A stretch of 63,930 nucleotides of DNA from positions 1 through 63,930 of the forward strand of contig CAJUBP010000023.1 of the NCBI GenBank assembly GCA_910584585.1, read 5' to 3'. Source of the DNA: an uncultured Lachnospiraceae bacterium (GTDB taxonomy: Bacteria > Bacillota > Clostridia > Lachnospirales > Lachnospiraceae). Made by a program: the position numbers and the translations under genes. Numbering within the stretch: position 1 is the first letter of the stretch; the number at the start of each line of letters is the position of its first letter. Below, piece by piece: positions 58,465 to 63,930 of the stretch. The notes under the pieces were generated by a model. That model was not told the origin of the DNA. It made no database searches and saw nothing but the letters and a program-made list of their open reading frames with translations.

Positions 58465-60046
58465 TGTATCTGTATCAGAGCCGGAAGAAAAACCTATCAA
58501 TCCGGTTATGATTAATAATGTTCCGTATTTCATGGGAATATCATTGTTGTACGCAGTTTGCTTTACTGTCGCGTTTTATAAGAATTTTATTGGCATCACA
58601 TTTCCTTTTATCACAGCTGCCACTTTCATTGTTTGCTGGTTGTTTTTAAAGAAAAATGAGATTGCCTGGCGCAGATCCAACTGGTGGTACGCGGCAGCGA
58701 TTATGCTGCTGGGCGTCAGCACTGTGCTGACTGCCAATTGGTTTGTCATCTTTTTCAATACACTTGGCATCCTTTTGCTGATTACCGTATTTATGATCCG
58801 TCAGATGTATGATGACAGAACATGGAATTTTTGGCAGTATATCTGCAGCATGTTATTCCTGTATTTTTGCATGGTGCCTGAGGCTGCCAGCCCTTTCATT
58901 CATTTTGCAAATGAGAGGAAGAAACGTAAAAAAGAGGAAAAGAAGAATAAGAATATCAAATACATTTTGATTGGAATATTGATCGGGCTGCCGATGCTTC
59001 TAATTGTGATTGAGCTTTTAAGCAGCGCCGATCAGATTTTTTCCAGGTTTGTGGGCGACGCGTTTCATAATATGGGGAATCAGATCGTCTTTTCTCCCAA
59101 TCTGTTTTTGGTTCTTTTCCTGATGGCTCTGGGGTTTTTTGGAATCTACAGTTTTTTATCCGCGCTGACCCAGAATAATATGCCGGAATGGAAAAAGAAA
59201 GAAAGCCGGCAAAATCCTGTGATCGCAATCACCTTTCTTTCCATGATAACAGCAGTGTATCTGGTGTTCTGTATGATTCAGGCAGTGTTTTTATTTACCG
59301 GGGGCAGGCTGCTTCCAAAGGGTTATACTTACTCTGAATACGCACGTCAGGGATTTTTTCAATTGCTGTTTCTGTGTCTGTTTAATCTGATTCTTGTGGT
59401 TCTGTGTCTTTCTGTTTTCCGCAAGCATAAGATTTTGAACGGGCTGCTTCTGGTATTTTCCGGATGCACATATATTATGATTGCTTCCAGCGCATTTCGC
59501 ATGACCCTTTATATTTCGGCTTATCATCTGAGTTTTCTCAGAGTATTGGTGCTGTGGTTTTTGGGGATGCTGGCGGTGCTGATGGCAGGCGTGATAGTGA
59601 ATATTATAAAAGGTGAATTTGAATTGTTCCGCTATTGCATGACAGTTGTTACGGTGTGTTATCTTCTGTTTTCTTTTGGGAGGGTGGATGTTTTGACAGC
59701 GTCCTATAATACGGCCCATTTGGGGGAAGATATGAGCTATGAAGATGTGGCGTATTTAACAAGTTTGTCAGCGGACGCCGTGCCAGCGTTAAGCCGCTGT
59801 GAGTTTGAACATGAGCATTCTGCCTGCAATACAGGGCCATACGGCGGTTATACCGAAGATATTTATGGAAATATTACCGGATTAACGCTGGAGCAGGATC
59901 GGGAGGGATATGTTTCCGGCTGCAGACGGTGCAAATTGGAACAGAAATTCCAGCGCGCTTTAAGTGAGGCGGAAGGCATGAACTGGCGGACATTTCATTT
60001 TTCCAGATATCAGGCGGCAAAAGCGGCCGAAAAATATTTCAGATGA
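58451..60046 (+). CDS. DUF4173 family membrane protein
   Basis: 531 aa from ATG 58451 (GGAGGG 6 bases upstream); ATG 58445 would sit on the site. About twelve TM helices with a basic loop (RKKRKKEEKKNKN, about residue 158-170), YTYSEYARQGFFQLLFLCLF near the middle, and FGRVDVLTASYNTAHLG before a soluble C-terminal tail with several Cys. Translationally coupled to the Xre gene. Confidence 0.75.
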   Translation: MEKNNVSVSEPEEKPINPVMINNVPYFMGISLLYAVCFTVAFYKNFIGITFPFITAATFIVCWLFLKKNEIAWRRSNWWYAAAIMLLGVSTVLTANWFVIFFNTLGILLLITVFMIRQMYDDRTWNFWQYICSMLFLYFCMVPEAASPFIHFANERKKRKKEEKKNKNIKYILIGILIGLPMLLIVIELLSSADQIFSRFVGDAFHNMGNQIVFSPNLFLVLFLMALGFFGIYSFLSALTQNNMPEWKKKESRQNPVIAITFLSMITAVYLVFCMIQAVFLFTGGRLLPKGYTYSEYARQGFFQLLFLCLFNLILVVLCLSVFRKHKILNGLLLVFSGCTYIMIASSAFRMTLYISAYHLSFLRVLVLWFLGMLAVLMAGVIVNIIKGEFELFRYCMTVVTVCYLLFSFGRVDVLTASYNTAHLGEDMSYEDVAYLTSLSADAVPALSRCEFEHEHSACNTGPYGGYTEDIYGNITGLTLEQDREGYVSGCRRCKLEQKFQRALSEAEGMNWRTFHFSRYQAAKAAEKYFR

Positions 60047-60129
60047 ATGTTTACAGATGAATATTTATCCATTATTATAAAATAAGATGAATATGCAGCC
60101 GAAACTTACAGAATTAAAGGAGAAATGTT

Positions 60130-60975
60130 ATGATTCGCAGTGTCACAGCAAAAGAAATTACTGAAAATATCAAAGAAATGTGCATAGAAGCCAATCATTG
60201 CCTTTCCAAAGATATGGAACAATCACTGAAAAAAGCAGTATCGAAGGAAGAATCGCCTCTGGGCCGGAAAATTTTGCAGCAGCTTCAGGAAAACCTTCAG
60301 ATTGCGGAAGAAGAACAGATTCCCATCTGCCAGGATACCGGGATGGCAGTGGTTTTTGCGGAAATCGGCCAGGATGTGCATGTGGAAGGAGGCTTGTTAG
60401 AAGACGCCATCAATGAAGGAGTGCGTCTTGGGTATGAGGAAGGATTTTTAAGAAAATCCGTGGTGGGGGATCCGATTCTTCGGGAAAATACCAGAGACAA
60501 TACGCCGGCGGTGATCCATTATTCTATCGCGGCGGGGGATAAAGTGCGGCTGACACTGGCGCCGAAAGGATTCGGCAGTGAAAATATGAGCCGGATCTTC
60601 ATGTTGAAGCCCGCCGACGGCATAGAGGGCGTGAAACACGCAATTTTAACGGCAGTCAAAGAGGCCGGACCCAATGCCTGCCCGCCTATGGTAGTGGGAG
60701 TTGGAATTGGGGGAACTTTTGAGAAATGCGCGCTTTTGGCAAAGAAAGCTTTGACAAGGCCGGCAGATGAACATGCTTTCGTTCCTTACGTGAGAGAGCT
60801 GGAAGAAGAAATGCTGGAAAAAATCAATATGCTGGGAATCGGCCCGGGAGGATTGGGAGGCACAGTCACAGCGCTTGCCGTCAATATTAATACGTATCCT
60901 ACCCATATTGCGGGACTTCCGGTGGCAGTCAATATCTGCTGCCATGTGAACCGTCATGTGGCGAGGGAGTTGTAA
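60130..60975 (+). CDS. Class I fumarate hydratase alpha subunit (TtdA/FumA N-part)
   Basis: 281 aa, AAAGGAG upstream. IPICQDTGMAVVFAEIGQDV carries the first cluster Cys, GFGSENMSRIFMLKPADG and ACPPMVVGVGIGGTFEKCAL the others, with GGLGGTVTALAVNINTYPTH near the end. Oxygen-sensitive [4Fe-4S] hydro-lyase interconverting fumarate and malate (or tartrate dehydration). Pairs with the beta gene at 61103. Confidence 0.92.
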   Translation: MIRSVTAKEITENIKEMCIEANHCLSKDMEQSLKKAVSKEESPLGRKILQQLQENLQIAEEEQIPICQDTGMAVVFAEIGQDVHVEGGLLEDAINEGVRLGYEEGFLRKSVVGDPILRENTRDNTPAVIHYSIAAGDKVRLTLAPKGFGSENMSRIFMLKPADGIEGVKHAILTAVKEAGPNACPPMVVGVGIGGTFEKCALLAKKALTRPADEHAFVPYVRELEEEMLEKINMLGIGPGGLGGTVTALAVNINTYPTHIAGLPVAVNICCHVNRHVAREL

Positions 60976-61102
60976 ACTGCGTGTTATGCTTGCCGGCAAA
61001 CTATCCGATGGCACGAGTGTTCATAAGTGCCTAATCTGGATAAGCAAGAAATTGTTTGTAAGTGCCTAAGGAACTGTCAAGAAATTCAGAAAGGTTTGTG
61101 TT

Positions 61103-61750
61103 ATGGATAAATATGTCAAAACCCCTATTACTGCAGAAGTGACAAAAGATCTTCATGCAGGAGATTATGTATATCTAACCGGAACCATTTACGTGGCAAG
61201 AGATGCGGCTCATAAGCGTCTGGCAGAGTCGCTGGATGCGGCAGAGACAGAATTTTACGCGGAACTTCCCGAAGATAAGAAGAGTCATCTGCAGCAGTTT
61301 GAGAAAGAAGCGCTGCAGCAGAAACTAAGAGAGACGCTTCCTTTTCCCATTGCAGATTCCACAGTTTATTATATGGGGCCGTCGCCGGCCAGAGAAGGCC
61401 GGCCTATTGGTTCGGCAGGACCCACTACGGCAAGCCGTATGGATAAATATGCGCCAAGGCTTTTAGATTTGGGTTTGAAAGCAATGATTGGCAAGGGAAA
61501 ACGAACGAAAGAAGTGATTGACGGAATGATCCGCAATCATGCTGTGTATTTTGCGGCAGTGGGGGGAGCCGGGGCTTTACTTTCCAAGTGCATTAAAAAA
61601 TCAGAGCCTGTCTGCTATGAGGATTTAGGCGCAGAGGCAATTTTAAAATTGGAAGTAGAAGACTTTCCTGTTATCGTGGTGATTGATCAGAATGGGAATA
61701 ATTTGTATGAAACGGCAATAGAGGAATATGCAAAGAAAATAAATAGTTAA
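61103..61750 (+). CDS. Class I fumarate hydratase beta subunit (TtdB/FumA C-part)
   Basis: 215 aa. LHAGDYVYLTGTIYVARDAA, YYMGPSPAREGRPIGSAGPT (with the substrate-binding TTASRMD) and AVYFAAVGGAGALLSKCIKK are the beta-subunit landmarks. It completes the split fumarase. The 127-bp gap from the alpha gene holds nothing notable. Confidence 0.92.
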   Translation: MDKYVKTPITAEVTKDLHAGDYVYLTGTIYVARDAAHKRLAESLDAAETEFYAELPEDKKSHLQQFEKEALQQKLRETLPFPIADSTVYYMGPSPAREGRPIGSAGPTTASRMDKYAPRLLDLGLKAMIGKGKRTKEVIDGMIRNHAVYFAAVGGAGALLSKCIKKSEPVCYEDLGAEAILKLEVEDFPVIVVIDQNGNNLYETAIEEYAKKINS

Positions 61751-61829
61751 ACTTGACGAAATAGAGAATATAAAGTAAGATATTATTAAACATTTTAGAC
61801 AAATAACAGGGAGGAAAAAGAAATCGGTT

Positions 61830-63500
61830 ATGGAAAAGAAGAGTCAATCATTTCAGTTGAAGAAAATTGTCAGCCAATCCATAATTGCAGTAGGAGTAGG
61901 TGCTGTTTTACTTTTATTTTCTATTGGTACAAGTGTGTTAATGAGTCGGGTTACAGATGAAGAGTTAGAGACCACTACATATTTGAATCAGTACAGACTA
62001 GGTTCAAAGACGTTAACGTATGCGGTTCAGGCCTATGCGGCTACCGGTGATCAGCAGTATTACGATGATTACATGAGGGAATTGAACGAAGATAAGAATC
62101 GTGATGTCGCTCTGGCGGGTTTGAAGAAGAATAATGTGACGAAAGAAGAATGGGACAGCATGAATCAAATCGCTGATTTTTCCAATGGTCTGGTTCCCAT
62201 TGAAGAAGAAGCCATGGAGCTTGCAGGAAAAGGTGATACAGAAGGAGCAAAAGGCCTCGTATTTGGAGAAGAGTACCGGAGCACCACGCAGCAGATTAAC
62301 TCTCTGACGGATGAAGTGATTACCCATATTCAGAAAAGAATTAATGACGCAAAAGTTAAATTAAGAATATTCCAGGGTGTGGTTGAATTGTTTTATGCCC
62401 TTTCTTTTGTATACTTAATTTTGCAGATTGTAAAGATTGTAAAGTTTTCGAGAGAAGAACTGTTAGCTCCTATTGTTAAGGTTTCAGATCAGATGCTTGA
62501 ATTGGCAGAAGGAGATTTTCACGCTGATTTTGATCTGGAAGAAGACAGCAGTGAAGTTGGTAAGATGGCCGGGGCTATTATTTATATGAAGAGCAGCGTT
62601 ACGGCAATGATTAAAGAGATCTCAGATATTTTAGAGAGGATGGGCAGCGGAGATTATAATTTTGAGATTTGTCAGGAATATGTAGGAGAATATGGGCAGA
62701 TAAAAGAATCATTTCTGAAAATCAGTGAGAAAATGCGGGAGACGCTTGGAACAATCCGGGAAGTTTCCCGGCAGATTGACAGCGGCTCGGAACAGTTATC
62801 CTGCGCTGCCGTTGACTTGGCAGAGGGAAGTCAGGAGCAGGCTGGAAAAATATCTGATTTGGTAAGCCTGATGAATGACATGTATAAGAGTATGGAACAC
62901 AGCGCGAAAGAGGCGGCAGAGACGGTGGAAATTTCCACCAACGCGGGTCATGTACTGGAAGCCGGCAATGCTAAGATGCAGGAATTAAAGGAAGCAATCA
63001 GTGAGATCAGCAGTTGTTCAGAAGAAATAGGGAATATCATCAGCACCATTGAAGATATTGCTTCTCAGACGAATCTTTTGTCGCTAAATGCTGCAATTGA
63101 GGCAGCACGGGCAGGTGAAGCCGGGAAAGGGTTTGCCATTGTGGCAGATCAGGTGAAGAGTCTGGCGGATGAGTCTGCAAAGGCGGCAGGTGAGACAGAC
63201 AAACTGATTGAAAGAACAGTTATGGCTGTAGATAAAGGAATTTTAATTGCGGATGAGACAGCTGTTAATATGGAAGAGATAATGTTGGGTGCAAAAGAAG
63301 CTACAGGAAGAATGGACAAGATGTCAGGCATTCTTACAGGCGACGTACAGCATATGCATCAGTTAAATGAAAATATTATGCGTATTGCGGAAATTGTAGA
63401 CAGCAATTCAGCGGCTTCTCAGGAGACGGCGGCTGTGAGCCAGGAACAGAAGGCCCAGGTAGAGACCATGGTGGGTCTGATGGATAAGTTTAATGTATAG
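61830..63500 (+). CDS. Methyl-accepting chemotaxis protein
   Basis: 556 aa. TM1 about 18-36, an extracellular four-helix-type sensor (about 37-180) without a recognised ligand motif, TM2 about 186-208, a HAMP-like segment (LLAPIVKVSDQMLELAEGDF), and a signalling coiled coil with the hairpin tip EDIASQTNLLSLNAAIEAAR and AGEAGKGFAIVADQVKSLAD. GGGAGG is 16 bases from the ATG, unusually far. Confidence 0.9.
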   Translation: MEKKSQSFQLKKIVSQSIIAVGVGAVLLLFSIGTSVLMSRVTDEELETTTYLNQYRLGSKTLTYAVQAYAATGDQQYYDDYMRELNEDKNRDVALAGLKKNNVTKEEWDSMNQIADFSNGLVPIEEEAMELAGKGDTEGAKGLVFGEEYRSTTQQINSLTDEVITHIQKRINDAKVKLRIFQGVVELFYALSFVYLILQIVKIVKFSREELLAPIVKVSDQMLELAEGDFHADFDLEEDSSEVGKMAGAIIYMKSSVTAMIKEISDILERMGSGDYNFEICQEYVGEYGQIKESFLKISEKMRETLGTIREVSRQIDSGSEQLSCAAVDLAEGSQEQAGKISDLVSLMNDMYKSMEHSAKEAAETVEISTNAGHVLEAGNAKMQELKEAISEISSCSEEIGNIISTIEDIASQTNLLSLNAAIEAARAGEAGKGFAIVADQVKSLADESAKAAGETDKLIERTVMAVDKGILIADETAVNMEEIMLGAKEATGRMDKMSGILTGDVQHMHQLNENIMRIAEIVDSNSAASQETAAVSQEQKAQVETMVGLMDKFNV

Positions 63501-63501
63501 A

Positions 63502-63559
63502 GCAGTCACTTTTCGCGCCTATGCCAATCACCCCGCTGATTAGCATAGGTGTGAACTGC
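63502..63559 (+). terminator. Long imperfect hairpin after the chemotaxis gene
   Basis: CCTATGCCAATCA (63518-63530) pairs with TGATTAGCATAGG (63537-63549) with one mismatch; outer GCAGT/ACTGC and CAC/GTG pairs extend it. There is no T tract, so terminator function is tentative. Confidence 0.45.
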
Positions 63560-63601
63560 AACATAGATCAAGAAAAATTTAAAATTTATTTAAAAAAGCT
63601 A

Positions 63602-63630
63602 TTGACAAATAAAGTTTTATTTAGTAAAAT
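63602..63630 (+). promoter_or_regulatory. tRNA-Ser promoter
   Basis: Consensus TTGACA (63602-63607), 17-bp spacer, TAAAAT (63625-63630), about 50 bp before the tRNA. Confidence 0.75.
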
Positions 63631-63682
63631 AATCAATGCGTTACGGCGCAAATGACAATTTTATAAGAGAAAATGTCAGTTC

Positions 63683-63770
63683 GGAGAAATACTCAAGAGG
63701 CCGAAGAGGTGCCCCTGCTAAGGGTATAGGTCGGGTGACCGGCGCGAGGGTTCGAATCCCTCTTTCTCCG
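63683..63770 (+). tRNA. tRNA-Ser(GCU)
   Basis: 88 nt including the discriminator G. Acceptor GGAGAAA/TTTCTCC, anticodon GCT (63717-63719) in loop CTGCTAA, a long variable arm (GTCGGGTGACCGGC region) as in class II tRNAs, and T arm GAGGGTTCGAATCCCTC. The 3' CCA is not encoded. Reads AGC/AGU codons. Confidence 0.95.
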
Positions 63771-63815
63771 TTCCATATTTTCAAAAATAAAGTTGTTATT
63801 TTTTGAAAAAAGTTA

Positions 63816-63930
63816 TTGACAAGTGCAACAGACTGTGATAAGATATAGAAGTTGTCGCGCAAGAGAGATAACAGACAACCTTGACAACTGAACAGTGGAA
63901 TAACCTTGAAAGATTCAAATGAGTTTCCGC
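63816..63930 (+). promoter_or_regulatory. Strong promoter and leader, probably of an rRNA operon
   Basis: TTGACA (63816-63821), 17-bp spacer, TAAGAT (63839-63844). The transcribed leader with CCTTGACAACTGAACAGTGG (from about 63879) is of the kind found before 16S rRNA genes in clostridia. The rRNA itself would lie beyond the window. Confidence 0.5.

Noticed and set aside
58956..59719. Minus-strand ORFs inside the DUF4173 gene
   Set aside because: No domain, no ribosome binding site, fully inside a well-supported membrane-protein gene.

Overview
The window looks like a chromosomal segment of a gut-type anaerobic Firmicute, most likely family Lachnospiraceae (genus not resolved). The grounds are strong AGGAGG-type ribosome binding sites throughout, ATG/GTG/TTG starts, split class I fumarase genes, large secreted BspA/Big_2 proteins, LytTR and AraC regulators, and a clostridial-style propanediol-utilisation microcompartment locus. 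All identifications are by reading; no database search was possible.

Layout. 1-3665: remnant of a two-component system, an AraC regulator, and a divergent GPH-transporter/creatininase-family operon. 3877-4370: a hidden, broken type III toxin-antitoxin locus (ToxIN/AbiQ-like) on the minus strand, beside a palindromic MITE-like element. 4717-12664: two paralogous lipoproteins, an ABC-2 type exporter and two extracytoplasmic proteins in one direction. 12946-16520: an orphan antitoxin-like gene and a secreted protein with a catalytically dead transglutaminase fold. 16732-20182: a double response regulator (REC-LytTR-REC-winged helix in one chain) with its histidine kinase. 20365-21611: debris of a TOTE-type primase gene next to a zeta-toxin module. 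21714-24026: a surface protein. 24275-24954: a half LytTR gene and a small ORF interrupted by a MITE. 25029-28364: an SPFH/zinc-ribbon/TPM cluster. 28590-31455: a FecCD/BtuCD-type importer under a palindromic operator.

31966-51509 is the core of the window. A PocR-domain sensor with degenerate kinase motifs, an AraC-type response regulator and PduQ precede a 19-gene BMC operon, in order pduA, B, C, D, E, G, H, a pduK-like gene, pduJ, pduL, eutJ, a flavoprotein, pduN, pduO, pduP, pduS, pduT, pduU and pduV. B12-dependent diol dehydratase (CDE) makes propionaldehyde inside the shell. PduP and PduL convert it to propionyl-CoA and propionyl-phosphate, PduQ reduces it to propanol, PduS/T handle electrons, PduO regenerates adenosylcobalamin, and PduG/H reactivate the dehydratase. 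No acyl kinase (PduW) is present in the window. The operon promoter carries two direct repeats 21 bp apart, the downstream one over the -35, as expected for AraC-type activation.

51594-53017: two MITE copies in the same orientation flank a CorA-like membrane gene. 53066-63500: a Dph6-like PP-loop ATPase, a large BspA/Big_2 surface protein, a DUF2975/Xre/DUF4173 operon behind a 28-bp palindrome, fumarase alpha and beta, and a chemotaxis receptor. The window closes with tRNA-Ser(GCU) and what appears to be the promoter and leader of an rRNA operon.

The best leads are the cryptic type III TA remnant, the four-domain double response regulator, the TA-targeting MITE family, the degenerate PocR kinase, and several promoter-embedded palindromes or direct repeats.
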